Assembly (NCBI GenBank): GCA_038040395.1
Contig: JBBPIJ010000010.1
Coordinates: forward strand, 27,675 to 91,674
Direction of reading: 5' to 3'
DNA: 64,000 nt
DNA from: VAXT01 sp038040395
GTDB taxonomy: Bacteria; Actinomycetota; Thermoleophilia; Gaiellales; Gaiellaceae
Program-made: the position numbers and the translations under genes
The notes under the pieces: generated by a model
Databases searched by the model: none
What the model was told of the DNA's origin: nothing
What the model saw: only the letters and a program-made list of their open reading frames with translations
Shown: one piece after another, positions 41,048-49,967 of the stretch
Numbering within the stretch: position 1 is the first letter of the stretch
How the letters are laid out: every line of letters starts with the position of its first letter

Positions 41048-43162
41048 CTAACGCCGGCCGACGACCATCTTGACCGGGAAGCCGCGAGGCTTGATCTTGC
41101 CGGCCCTCGGGCTCTGCGCGATCACGCGACCGACTCGCCGCGACTGAGACCTGACGATGCGGCCGACCGAGCAATGGGCCGCCCGGATCCGTGCCTTCGC
41201 CGGGGCCAGCCTCAGACCGACCACCCTCGGCACGACGCAGCGCACCGGCGGTGGCGGTGGTGGCGGTGGCGGTGGTGGCGGTGGTGGCGGAGGCGGCGGT
41301 GGAGGCGGAGGCGGAGGTGGCGGAGGCGGCGGTGGTGGCGGAGGCGGAGGCGGAGGTGGCGGTGGCGGTGGCGGCGGAGGCGGAGGTGGCGGAGGCGGTG
41401 GCGGTGGCGGAGGCCCACCGTTGCAGCTCGGGAACTTGAACGACCCGATGCGGGTCTTCCAGTCGGCCGAGCTCGTCGGCCCTCCGTACTCCTGGGTGTA
41501 CCAGAAGGTGCAGTCGTCGACGGGGTCCGTCGACAACATCGAGTAGTCACCCCAGCGACCGGAAGAGTGCGTCTGCGAGCCGACGCCCGCGATGAGCGTC
41601 GTCTCCCCCTGCGGAAGCGTGTTGAGCGGATCCGTCGCGAGCCGGCCCACGTACCTGATGCTCGGGAACGTGTCCGTGCCGTTGGAGGCCGCATAGCCGA
41701 TCGCCATGTTCCCGTCGTGGTCCATTGCGGCGCTTCCCATCCACCTGTGCACGCCGTCGCCCGGGGCATACGTGCTCTGCTGGGTAATGCCCCAGTTACC
41801 GGTCGTCTTCGAGAGGTTGTACCAGCGGACCCCGGCCCGGTCCGAGCCGACGTCGACTGTGTGATTGACGACCAGCTCCTGATGGCTACCGAAGTTCCGG
41901 TAGGCCATTCGGTACATGAGCCGGTCGCCGAGCGTGTCGAGCTTCTGAGCCGTGCCCGGCTGCGGGACGCACGGGCCGAAGCCGCACAGAATCCCGTCGA
42001 AGGACGCAGTCGGGAGGATGCCCTCGTGCGCCATGGTCAACACCGGGGTCGGAGGGGACCAATTGACAGTCGCGTTCCAGACGTCGAGGCGATCCGCCGG
42101 GAAGTTCGGCGGGTCCCACTGGTTGTCGTCGACCTCGACGAGAGGAGCGGGCGCATTCGCAGGCGGCAGGGTCGGGCCGTCTGGATCCGCCGGGAGCATG
42201 CCGCCCCAGAGGGCCGGTGCGTCCACGAACATGTCCTTAGCAGCCATGCGCGCGGGGGTGCAGGCGATCATCTTGTCGCGCTCGAAGGCCAAGATGGCGA
42301 CACCGCCCCACGAAGTAAAGGTAGGCGCGATGAACTGGTTGATGGTGGCCATGTAGGCGTTCTGGGCCGGCCAGACCCCGAACTTCGGATAGTCGTTGAG
42401 CTTGTTCGCGGATACCAAGTACTCATAGCCGCACCAGGTCCCCGTCGGGTTGTTCGAGCTCGAGACCGCGACGCACTGGTAGAACGGCCCGTTCGGGAAG
42501 TTCGGAAACGCGAACTGCGATGCGAGCCAGCGGCCGGAGTACTGGTCGTAGAGCACGACCGGGTCGCCGTCATTGTTCGCCGCGCACACCGGAGCATTCA
42601 CATTGCCGGTCCAGAGGGCGTTACCGGGCAGCGTCGAGCCAACCTGCGCTCCTGTCTTCGTATAGATGGCGAAATGCGTGTTGACCCACTGCATGTAGTG
42701 GTTCGGCCCCACGTCGCCCTCGGTGTCGGGCGGCAGGCAGCCGCAGATTCTCGAGATGCCATCGAAGTTCTGAATCGGCGAAGGCATCTGACTGCTGCCG
42801 TCCCGGGTCTGAATCGCCGCAGTGCGGCCGGAATCCCCGGTCACGCCGAGCGCCTCGGCCCTCGAGAGCTCGCGCTGGTTTTGGCCGCGGTTGTGCTTGC
42901 CCTCCGCGACGTGAACCATGTCGCGAACCGGCCGTGACAGGCCCGGCAAAGCGACTTGAGTCCTCTGCGCACGCACCGTCTTCGATGCGCCGCTCGCAGA
43001 CACATCTGCCTGAGTTCCTGCGCTTACACGGGACGCCAATCCCGCGTGCCTGGCGGACTGAGTGCTTCCCGCCCCGTTCGACATGCTGAAGCCGACAACA
43101 ACGGCAGCCAGCACCGCCACGCTCGCGAGCATGACGAAAAGTCGCGTCTTCTTACGTACCAA
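41048..43162 (-). CDS. Secreted protein C: extracellular domain, 56-Pro spacer, PASTA
   Basis: 704 aa paralogue with no middle insert: N-terminal leader (MVRKKTRLFVMLASVAVLAA, then VVGFSM), a Ser/Ala-rich low-complexity segment, the shared domain (CGCLPPDTEGDVGPNHYMQW to DDCTFWYTQEYGGPTS), a tract of 56 consecutive prolines and the PASTA domain (VRCVVPRVVGLRLAPAKARI to VKMVVGRR). TTG start at 43162 behind a GGGGGG-rich Shine-Dalgarno. Because ribosomes stall on Pro runs, efficient synthesis should depend on EF-P. Divergent from livH. Confidence 0.78.
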   Translation of the reverse strand: MVRKKTRLFVMLASVAVLAAVVVGFSMSNGAGSTQSARHAGLASRVSAGTQADVSASGASKTVRAQRTQVALPGLSRPVRDMVHVAEGKHNRGQNQRELSRAEALGVTGDSGRTAAIQTRDGSSQMPSPIQNFDGISRICGCLPPDTEGDVGPNHYMQWVNTHFAIYTKTGAQVGSTLPGNALWTGNVNAPVCAANNDGDPVVLYDQYSGRWLASQFAFPNFPNGPFYQCVAVSSSNNPTGTWCGYEYLVSANKLNDYPKFGVWPAQNAYMATINQFIAPTFTSWGGVAILAFERDKMIACTPARMAAKDMFVDAPALWGGMLPADPDGPTLPPANAPAPLVEVDDNQWDPPNFPADRLDVWNATVNWSPPTPVLTMAHEGILPTASFDGILCGFGPCVPQPGTAQKLDTLGDRLMYRMAYRNFGSHQELVVNHTVDVGSDRAGVRWYNLSKTTGNWGITQQSTYAPGDGVHRWMGSAAMDHDGNMAIGYAASNGTDTFPSIRYVGRLATDPLNTLPQGETTLIAGVGSQTHSSGRWGDYSMLSTDPVDDCTFWYTQEYGGPTSSADWKTRIGSFKFPSCNGGPPPPPPPPPPPPPPPPPPPPPPPPPPPPPPPPPPPPPPPPPPPPPPPPPPPPPPPPVRCVVPRVVGLRLAPAKARIRAAHCSVGRIVRSQSRRVGRVIAQSPRAGKIKPRGFPVKMVVGRR
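41246..41413. repeat. 56-codon uninterrupted proline repeat
   Basis: 168 bp of irregular CCG/CCA/CCT codons (minus strand) without any interruption. The mixed codons mean selection on the amino-acid run rather than simple trinucleotide slippage alone, although slippage probably contributes. Confidence 0.95.
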
Positions 43163-43171
43163 AGGTCCCCC

Positions 43172-43220
43172 CCTCGATCGTGTCGAACTACGAGCCTCAG
43201 TTGTAGCAGCACGATCGAGG
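43172..43220. promoter_or_regulatory. 11-bp inverted repeat between divergent genes
   Basis: CCTCGATCGTG (43172-43182) and CACGATCGAGG (43210-43220) are perfect inverted repeats with a 27-nt spacer in the 130-bp divergent region between protein C and livH. A plausible operator for one or both promoters; no regulator is adjacent. Confidence 0.5.
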
Positions 43221-43292
43221 ATCGTCTATAGGCCGGACGGCCCATCTTCCGCACTCTCACGGCCACGACCGGGCCGTGATTAGGGTCCGGCC

Positions 43293-44228
43293 GTGAGCCT
43301 CGTCGTCCAGGTGATCGTCACCGGCCTCGCAGCCGGCGGCGTCTACGGCCTCGTCGCCGTCGGTCACTCGCTGATCTACCGGCTGACCGGGATCGTCTAC
43401 TTCGCGTTCGGCGACCTGGTCGCTTTCGCCGTCTTCGCCACCTTGCTCGTTGCCGCCGGCACGGCGCCGGTCAGCCAGACCAGCCTGGCGCCGGGTCGGT
43501 TCCTGCTCGCTCTCGCCGTCGCGCTCGCCGCCTGCATCGGGCTTGGCGTCGCGACGTACGTGCTCTTCATCGAGCCGTATCTGCTGCGCGGCTCGACCCT
43601 GGGCTGGGTCGCGGCCACGCTCGCGATCGCCTTTGCCCTGCGGGGAATGATCGGCGCGACCTTCACGCGCCCGGCGTACGTCTTCCCGGATCCCATTCCG
43701 TTCGACCGGATCGGTCACGACGGCCTCGTCTCGATCGCGGGAGCAAGCGTCCAGGTCCGGTCGTTCTTCGTGATCGCGCTGGCTGCGCTGCTCGCGGCAC
43801 TCGCTGCCTGGGCGCTCGAGCGGACCAGGTACGGGCGGGCACTCCAGGCAATCTCCTCGGATGTCGAGGGCGCGCGGTTCGTCGGCCTTCCGGTCGAGGG
43901 CCTCGTCGCCTTGACCTTCGGGATCGTCGGCGGGTTTGCCGCGCTCGCCGCCGTCGCGGCTGCTCCGTCCGCACCCTTCTCGGTCGACACCGGCACGCTG
44001 CTCGGTCTGAAGGGCCTCGTCGCGGCCCTGATCGTTCGCTTCGGCTCTCCCTGGGCCGCATTCGCCGCAGGGCTGGGCGTCGGCCTCGCCGAGGCGGCGA
44101 TCGACAACCTCCGGATCGGCGACTTTGGGCTAGGGCCTCAGTACGGCGAGATTCTGCCGCTGGCGTTCGCCCTCGGCCTGATCGCCTATCGCTCCCTCCG
44201 CTCCGACGCGGCGTTTGGTCGCGCGTGA
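43293..44228 (+). CDS. livH: Branched-chain amino-acid-type ABC permease (LivH)
   Basis: 311 aa, about eight TM helices, with the BPD_transp_2 signature: GLAAGGVYGLVAVGHSLIYR, RYGRALQAISSDVEGARFVGL, LLGLKGLVAALIVRFGSPWA. GTG start. Forms the membrane core with LivM; imports amino acids, urea or amides depending on the binding protein. Overlaps livM-G by GTGA. Confidence 0.92.
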   Translation: MSLVVQVIVTGLAAGGVYGLVAVGHSLIYRLTGIVYFAFGDLVAFAVFATLLVAAGTAPVSQTSLAPGRFLLALAVALAACIGLGVATYVLFIEPYLLRGSTLGWVAATLAIAFALRGMIGATFTRPAYVFPDPIPFDRIGHDGLVSIAGASVQVRSFFVIALAALLAALAAWALERTRYGRALQAISSDVEGARFVGLPVEGLVALTFGIVGGFAALAAVAAAPSAPFSVDTGTLLGLKGLVAALIVRFGSPWAAFAAGLGVGLAEAAIDNLRIGDFGLGPQYGEILPLAFALGLIAYRSLRSDAAFGRA

Positions 44229-46063
44229 GCCCCTTCGACCACACGCGCAGGGCTCTCGCCGCAGCGAGTCGGGAGCTGCGCGCGGGCTGGAGCCTTCGGA
44301 CAACGGTCCTGGTGATCGCGATCGCGGCCGCGCTGATCGCACCGGCCGTCCTGCCGCTTTCCGGCCGCATGCCCGACCTCGCAGCCTTCGTGTACCTGGC
44401 GGTGGCAGCGGTCGGGCTCGCCTATGCGGTCGGCCTCGCGGGGATTCCGTCGCTTGGGCAAGGAGCATTTCTCGGCGTCGGCGCCTTCACTGAGGCGATT
44501 GCCCGCGCGAAGTGGGGCTGGCCACTCCTGCCGTCGCTCCTGCTCGCCGTCATCGCAGCGGGCGCAGCAGGAGGCCTGACGGGCCTCGCGACGGGCCGTC
44601 TGCGCGGTGCGTTCGTCGCCGTCAGCACCTGGATCCTGAGTTGGATCGTCGTTCTGACCCTCCTCTCGTTCCCTGGGATCTCCGGCGGCGCTCAGGGGCT
44701 CGTCCTGCCCGAGGCTTCCGTCTTCGGCCGTTCATTGACTCCGACGGCCCACTACGAGATCGGCATCGCGCTCCTTGCGCTCGCGATCATCGCGTTCGCC
44801 GTGCTCGCGCCGCGCGCACCCGGCCTGGCGCTCGCTGCCGCGCGGGGACAGGCCCACCAGGCGCTCGGGCTCGGTGTTCCCGTCGCCCGGCTCCGGCTCG
44901 GCGCATTCACCACGTCGGCCGCCATCGCCGGGATCGCGGGAGCCCTCGGAGTCGAGCTTGCACAGGTGGCGGACCCGTCGGGGTACGGGCCGGCCCTCTC
45001 GTTCAAGCTGTTCGTCGCGGTGATCATCGGCGGCGCCCGGACCCCGCTCGGCCCCGTCGCCGGTCTTCTTCTCATCTCCGCGTTCTCGCATGCAGCCGAG
45101 CAGGTGGGCGGGCTCCGCGGGGTGCCTCCCGGCCGGCTGGAGGAGATGTTGACCGGCTACGGCCTCCTGGTCGTCCTCGGACTCGGGGGAGTCGGCCTGA
45201 TCCCCGGAGTGCGCGGCTGGTGGGCCAGGCGTCGCGGCCTCTCGCGGGAAGTGGTCCCCGCCGCCCAGCTCGAGAAGCCGCCCAGCGTGCAGGGCCCCCG
45301 GCCCCTGGCTGCGCGCGGGCTCTCGAAGAGCTTCGAGAGCCTCCTCGCGCTGGACGATCTCGACCTCGACCTGAGACCGGGAGCCGTCCACGCGCTGATC
45401 GGCCCGAACGGGTCTGGCAAGACGACGGCCCTGAGAGCCCTCGCCGGCGAGCTCCGGCCCGACACCGGTTCGATCGCCCTGGGGGACGAGCTGCTGGAGA
45501 GACTGCCCCAGCGCGAGCGCGCCCGCCGCGGCGTCGTCGGCACTCAGCAGACGACTGCGATCTTCCCCGACCTGACAGTGCTCGAGCACGCACTGGTCGG
45601 CGCAGGCCTTCGGCGTCGGCGGTCCGGCCCGTTCCGGACCCTCTTCAGGACGCCGAAGGCACGGGCCGAGGAAGCAAGGGCGGAGGCGCAGGCACTCGGG
45701 ACGCTCGAGCTGGTCGGGCTCCTGGGGGACCGCAACCGCCCCGCCGCCGAGCTCTCGGCGCACGAGCAGCGCCTGCTCATGCTGGCGTCCGCGCTTGCGA
45801 CCGAACCGCGCGTCCTGCTCCTCGACGAGCCGGCCGCCGGCGCGTCGTCCACGGAGCTCGATCGGCTGGTCGACCTGCTTCGGGAATTGCGCGGTCTGGG
45901 CCTCGCGCTCCTCCTCATCGAGCACAACCTCCGCTTCGTGCGGCGCGTCGCCGACGAGGTAACGGTGCTCGCAGCCGGGCGGCGCATCGCGTCCGGGACA
46001 CTCGCCGAAGTCGCGGCGAACGAGAACGTGCGAGCCGCCTACCTGGGCCGCGACTCGCTCTAG
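44225..46063 (+). CDS. Fused LivM permease and LivG-type ATPase
   Basis: 612 aa. Residues 1-330 are LivM: helices with GYGPALSFKLFVAVIIGGAR (the conserved permease motif) and LAALSLGVPVARLR-like AARGQAHQALGLGVPVARLR. Residues 345-612 are an ABC ATPase: GPNGSGKTT, QQTTAIFPDLTVLEHALVG, signature LSAHEQRLLML (SGGQ replaced by SAHEQ), VLLLDEPAAGAS, and an H-loop LLIEHNLRF. The signature loop lacks the Gly-Gly. No second ATPase (LivF) follows, so a homodimer of this half may power the transporter. Confidence 0.88.
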   Translation: MSPFDHTRRALAAASRELRAGWSLRTTVLVIAIAAALIAPAVLPLSGRMPDLAAFVYLAVAAVGLAYAVGLAGIPSLGQGAFLGVGAFTEAIARAKWGWPLLPSLLLAVIAAGAAGGLTGLATGRLRGAFVAVSTWILSWIVVLTLLSFPGISGGAQGLVLPEASVFGRSLTPTAHYEIGIALLALAIIAFAVLAPRAPGLALAAARGQAHQALGLGVPVARLRLGAFTTSAAIAGIAGALGVELAQVADPSGYGPALSFKLFVAVIIGGARTPLGPVAGLLLISAFSHAAEQVGGLRGVPPGRLEEMLTGYGLLVVLGLGGVGLIPGVRGWWARRRGLSREVVPAAQLEKPPSVQGPRPLAARGLSKSFESLLALDDLDLDLRPGAVHALIGPNGSGKTTALRALAGELRPDTGSIALGDELLERLPQRERARRGVVGTQQTTAIFPDLTVLEHALVGAGLRRRRSGPFRTLFRTPKARAEEARAEAQALGTLELVGLLGDRNRPAAELSAHEQRLLMLASALATEPRVLLLDEPAAGASSTELDRLVDLLRELRGLGLALLLIEHNLRFVRRVADEVTVLAAGRRIASGTLAEVAANENVRAAYLGRDSL

Positions 46064-46064
46064 C

Positions 46065-47294
46065 ATGAGCAGCCTCTTGAACCGGGTTCTCCTCTTGACG
46101 GTCCTCTGCTGCCTTGTCGCCGCCTGTGGCGAGAGCAACTCGAAGGGCGACGACAAGACGCTTCTGATCGCGGTCAACGCCCCCTTCTCGCGCACGCCCT
46201 ACGTCGGGGAGACGATCGCCGCCGGCGCCGAGCTCGCAGCCGCAGACTCGGTCATCAAGACGAAAGAGGGCACCTACCGTTTCCGCGTCAAGCGCTACGA
46301 CACGGGCCTCTCCGCGCGAACAGCCGTCGGCAACGTACGGCACGCGGTGGCCGAGGGCGCGGTGGCGATCGTAGACGAGGGGACCGGCGTCAACGCCTCC
46401 TGGCGGATCGCGGCGGACGCGGACCGGCCGATCGGCATCACCTACCAGGGAGGCGTCGGCCTCGTCGATCCTATCGAGCGCCCGAACGTCTTCAGAATCG
46501 CGCCGACCGATCACGGGATGGCCTTCCGCCTGGCCGAGTACCTCATTCCGAAGGGGCTGCGGATCGGCCTCGTCGTCGACGACTCGTCCTATGGCCAGGA
46601 GGGGCTGAAGACGCTGAGGGAGGCCTTCGCGAGCAACGAAGAGTCAGTCGCGATCAGGATGACGGTGCCTGAGGGTGCCCCGGACCTCGCTCCCGAGGTT
46701 CTGCGTGCACGGCGCTCACACGCGACGGCGCTGCTCGTCTGGGGCGAGCCGACCACGATTGCCGGCGTGATCGCAGCCGCCCGGGGCTCGGCCTGGAGCG
46801 TTCCGGTGTACACGCCGGCGGCCGGCGAGGATCCGCTCGTCCGCCAACAGCTCGCGAACCACCCGGAATGGATCGACGGCCTCACGTTCGCGGCCGGAAG
46901 GCCGACCGCCGAGGTCGGGCCTGGGCCGTTCCTTGCGTTCCAACGCTCCTACGAGGAGCGCTTCGGGGTCCAGCTCGTCGGAGTGAAGACGCCCGACGGC
47001 GCGGAGGTCATCCAGCCTCCCGACTATGCGATGTACTCCTACGACTTCGTCAACGTGCTCGTCGCCGCAGTTCAGAGCGCAGGCGGCGTCCGCGACCGGG
47101 AGAAGCTGCTCGCGGCGATGAACCAGGTCTCGGTTCAGGGGGCAAACGGCGACCAACGGGGGTTCAACGAGAGAAACCACGAGGGCGTGATCGACGACGA
47201 CGTCTACTTCGCCAGCTTCGACGGGATGATCTATTCGCCGGTGAAGGATGACCCCCTATCGGCGACGCTCACCCAGATCGAGCAGCGGCGCTGA
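46065..47294 (+). CDS. livK: Liv-type periplasmic-binding lipoprotein
   Basis: 409 aa. Lipobox LVAAC at residues 17-21 region; then a type I periplasmic-binding fold: LLIAVNAPFSRTPYVGETIA, VAIVDEGTGVNASWRIAADA, NVFRIAPTDHGMAFRLAEYL, RIGLVVDDSSYGQEGLKTLR, ALLVWGEPTTIAGVIAAARG and YAMYSYDFVNVLVAAVQSAG. It is placed one nt after the fused permease-ATPase. Substrate unknown; such proteins bind amino acids, amides or urea-like ligands. Confidence 0.9.
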   Translation: MSSLLNRVLLLTVLCCLVAACGESNSKGDDKTLLIAVNAPFSRTPYVGETIAAGAELAAADSVIKTKEGTYRFRVKRYDTGLSARTAVGNVRHAVAEGAVAIVDEGTGVNASWRIAADADRPIGITYQGGVGLVDPIERPNVFRIAPTDHGMAFRLAEYLIPKGLRIGLVVDDSSYGQEGLKTLREAFASNEESVAIRMTVPEGAPDLAPEVLRARRSHATALLVWGEPTTIAGVIAAARGSAWSVPVYTPAAGEDPLVRQQLANHPEWIDGLTFAAGRPTAEVGPGPFLAFQRSYEERFGVQLVGVKTPDGAEVIQPPDYAMYSYDFVNVLVAAVQSAGGVRDREKLLAAMNQVSVQGANGDQRGFNERNHEGVIDDDVYFASFDGMIYSPVKDDPLSATLTQIEQRR

Positions 47295-47301
47295 TGCTCC
47301 G

Positions 47302-48498
47302 TTGACCGCGAAGCGGCTTCTTGTATCGATCGGCGTGGCTGTCGCGGTCGCCGTCGGAGCGTCACCTGCCGCCGCGGCTCCGACGGTGGTGTCCCTGCCG
47401 TGGCCGCCGATCGTCCTGCCGCACACACCCCCGCTTGCGCCTCCGAACCAGGGCGGCCTTCCATTCCCAGGACAGTTCCTGAATCGGCTGGCAACCAGCG
47501 AGCGCGTCGTCGTCGGCCTGGAAGGCGACGGGACTCCTCACTCGGTCCGCGTCCTCCAGACGATCGTCGTCAAGCGCCTCGGGAACTACGTCTTCACGGT
47601 GCCGGCGCCGGTGCGATCCGTCCTGCCGGGGCCGGGAACCGAGTCTCAGCCGGGGCAACGACGCAACCAGATTCTTTGGCAAGGGTTCTCGCCCGGGCAC
47701 CGCGTGCTCGCGGCCTGGGCGGACCTCCGGCCCGCCGAGAGCGTCGGCTCACTGCCGCTTCGCGTCCGCGTGACGACCGAGGTCGGCGGCTCGCCGCTCG
47801 GGCCTGGCGAGAAGCGAAGCGGCGAGCTGCGCATGACGCTGACGGCGGAGAACGCCACGGCTGTCACGGCCAAGTCCTTCACGGCCGAGCCCCATCCGGG
47901 CGACCTCGCGGTCGTCCTGGGGAGGATCCGCTCAGCGATTCAGCGGGACGTCAGCGCGGAAGGGCTGAACCTCCGGGTGCGGTCGGGATCCACTCCGGTC
48001 GAGGTTCGGGTCGCTGCGCCCTTGCGGCTCGACGGCACGCTGACCTTCGCCCCCGGCACGGCAACACTTCGCGGAACGCGTGCCGGAACCGTCCGCATCT
48101 CCGGCCTCCTGGATGGAGTGCGGCGAACCCGGCTCCGGCTCGTGCTGCGCGGTCGGGCGGTGAACGCGGCGGCTCCCAAGCTGAAGCTCAGCGTTCGGAT
48201 GGCGGACGTCCCGGACCTGGTCAGGCCGGCGCAAGATCCGCGAACACGCTTGGCCCGGACGATCGCGCTCGAGCTCGCCTATGCGCGGAAGCGGCAGTAC
48301 GACATGTTCCTCTCGAGCCCCGACCAGACCGGCCCGAGCTCGACGACCTACGAGTACGAGACTGCGGCCCCCGAGAAACCGGCGCCGGTTTCCGCGACAG
48401 CGCGCGGAGACCGCGATCAGACGCTCGGCTGGATCGTGCTGGGGTTGATCCTCGTAGCGGGACTGCCGGCCGCCGCCGTCATTTGGGCGCACTCGTAG
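47302..48498 (+). CDS. Secreted, membrane-anchored protein of unknown function, liv operon
   Basis: 398 aa. TTG at 47302, signal peptide AKRLLVSIGVAVAVAVGASP, AAA. The mature part is beta-rich (VVVGLEGDGTPHSVRVLQTI, NYVFTVPAPVRSVLPGPGTE, RLRLVLRGRAVNAAAPKLKL) and the C-terminus has a TM helix (LGWIVLGLILVAGLPAAAVI, WAHS). Only 7 nt after the binding protein. Does not match a family I know; may be an accessory surface protein of the importer. Confidence 0.7.
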   Translation: MTAKRLLVSIGVAVAVAVGASPAAAAPTVVSLPWPPIVLPHTPPLAPPNQGGLPFPGQFLNRLATSERVVVGLEGDGTPHSVRVLQTIVVKRLGNYVFTVPAPVRSVLPGPGTESQPGQRRNQILWQGFSPGHRVLAAWADLRPAESVGSLPLRVRVTTEVGGSPLGPGEKRSGELRMTLTAENATAVTAKSFTAEPHPGDLAVVLGRIRSAIQRDVSAEGLNLRVRSGSTPVEVRVAAPLRLDGTLTFAPGTATLRGTRAGTVRISGLLDGVRRTRLRLVLRGRAVNAAAPKLKLSVRMADVPDLVRPAQDPRTRLARTIALELAYARKRQYDMFLSSPDQTGPSSTTYEYETAAPEKPAPVSATARGDRDQTLGWIVLGLILVAGLPAAAVIWAHS

Positions 48499-48811
48499 CG
48501 TCGTCTTCCGGCGGCTTCTCTTCTACGGCTTTCGCGTACGCGAGCTGAAGGTTCGCGGTCACCTGGTTGAAGTCGCGCAAGACCTCCTCGGCGACGGCTC
48601 CTTCCAGGACGGGCACGAGAGCCCGGAGCGACTCGATCGCGAGCTTCGCCTGCTCGAGGTCACGGCCGGCGGGGTCGAGCTTCGCGTAGCCCAGCTGGGC
48701 GACCGTCGAGATCGTCGACAGCAGCAGGTCGGACACCTTCATCCGCCGGATGTGCTCCAGCAGCTCCTCGGCCGAGAGCTCCTCCGCCTGCTGCTCGGGC
48801 TCGTCAGCCAC
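48479..48811 (-). CDS. DUF1844 protein
   Basis: 110 aa, acidic ends. DUF1844 motif: SDLLLSTISTVAQLGYAKLD, ESLRALVPVLEGAVAEEVLR and FNQVTANLQLAYAKA. Small helical cytoplasmic protein of unknown function, conserved in actinobacteria and other phyla. The last 20 bp overlap the convergent liv-operon gene; its start lies inside the end of the GCS2 gene (8 nt overlap). Confidence 0.85.
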   Translation of the reverse strand: MADEPEQQAEELSAEELLEHIRRMKVSDLLLSTISTVAQLGYAKLDPAGRDLEQAKLAIESLRALVPVLEGAVAEEVLRDFNQVTANLQLAYAKAVEEKPPEDDATSAPK

Positions 48812-49958
48812 CGACTACCTCTTTCGGCCTAACTTGCTCTGCGTAGATCTCCGCGAGCGTTGCGCCCTCTGCGGCTCGGGCGATCTGCCGCTCGGCCGCG
48901 TTGGCCGCCGGAACGGTCAAGTACTCCGCCGCGCCGAGCTCCTGTGCGACCGGGTGCACCCATTCGATCAGCTCCTCGATCGCGGCCCGCGCCGGTCGCA
49001 CTTGGTGCGTGCGCAAGTGGATGAGCTCCCCGGAGAGGCCCCAGCGGATCGCGCGCCAGAAGTTCTCCTCGATCTCGCGGTTGGTCGGCAACAGCAGCGG
49101 CTCGCCGTCGTCGATGGCACGCGCAACCCGAGCGGTGAGGGAGTAGGTGAGCGCCGCGAGGGAAATCGCGTCATCCTGAAGCGGCTGCGCGTCGGCGATC
49201 CGCATCTCCACCGTCGGAAACGAGAGGTGCGGCCGGACGCTCCACCACATCTCGGTGGGGTCGTGGATCGAGCCCGTGTCGTAGAGCAGCCGCACGTAGC
49301 TCTCGAACGTGCCCCAGTCGCCGTAGACGTCCGGCACACCACAGCGCGGGAAGAAGCGCGTGAAGATCTGCGTGCGGGCGGAGTGCAGGCCGGTGTTCAC
49401 GTTCTCGACGAAGGGAGAGCTCGCGGAGTAGGCGAGGATCTCCGGCAGATAGGCCCGCAAGCCGTCGCTGACCTTTACTGCTCGGTCGAGGCCGTTGATC
49501 GCGACGTGGACGTGCAGGCCGAACGAGTTGTTTCGCCAGACGACGTAGCGCAACAGCTCGTCCCGGAGCCGGTAGTGCGGCGTGTCGATGATGCGCTGTT
49601 CCTGCCACGGGCTCCACGGGTGCGTGCCTGTGGCGCCAAGGGTGACTCCGAGCTTCTCGGTGAGCGCGCTCAGCTGAGCGCGCCGTTCCGGGATGCGCGC
49701 GACTACCTCGGCGAAGGTGTCACAGCGTCCGGTCCGGATCTCGACCTCGGACGCGATCAGCTCGCCGACGATGTGCTCCTCGAGCTCCGTGCCCTGCACG
49801 GCTGCCTGCAGCTCCTCGAAGCGATTCGTGAGCGAAAGAGTCTCCGGGTCGAGGATCGCGAACTCCTCCTCGACGGCGACGGTGAAATCCTCGGCCGACT
49901 CGTACTGCTCGCGCGCGAGGCGCAGCTGCTCGTCGGCGGTTAGCGTCGCCTCACCCAC
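48804..49958 (-). CDS. GCS2-family carboxylate-amine ligase (YbdK type)
   Basis: 384 aa. Family motifs: FTVAVEEEFAILDPETLSLT (metal-binding Glu cluster), GTHPWSPWQEQRIIDTPHYR, FGLHVHVAINGLDRAV and PTVEMRIADAQPLQDDAISL. YbdK-type enzymes condense glutamate with cysteine weakly or make other gamma-glutamyl amides; in actinobacteria relatives (EgtA) serve thiol synthesis. With a glycosyltransferase next to it, a thiol or modified-amine pathway is possible but unproven. GTG start. Confidence 0.88.
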   Translation of the reverse strand: MGEATLTADEQLRLAREQYESAEDFTVAVEEEFAILDPETLSLTNRFEELQAAVQGTELEEHIVGELIASEVEIRTGRCDTFAEVVARIPERRAQLSALTEKLGVTLGATGTHPWSPWQEQRIIDTPHYRLRDELLRYVVWRNNSFGLHVHVAINGLDRAVKVSDGLRAYLPEILAYSASSPFVENVNTGLHSARTQIFTRFFPRCGVPDVYGDWGTFESYVRLLYDTGSIHDPTEMWWSVRPHLSFPTVEMRIADAQPLQDDAISLAALTYSLTARVARAIDDGEPLLLPTNREIEENFWRAIRWGLSGELIHLRTHQVRPARAAIEELIEWVHPVAQELGAAEYLTVPAANAAERQIARAAEGATLAEIYAEQVRPKEVVGG

Positions 49959-49967
49959 GGCGAGAGG

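Noticed and set aside
41246..41413. Repeat tract as a possible CRISPR or minisatellite
   Set aside because: The repeat is a trinucleotide-level CCN run within a coding frame with no unique spacers.
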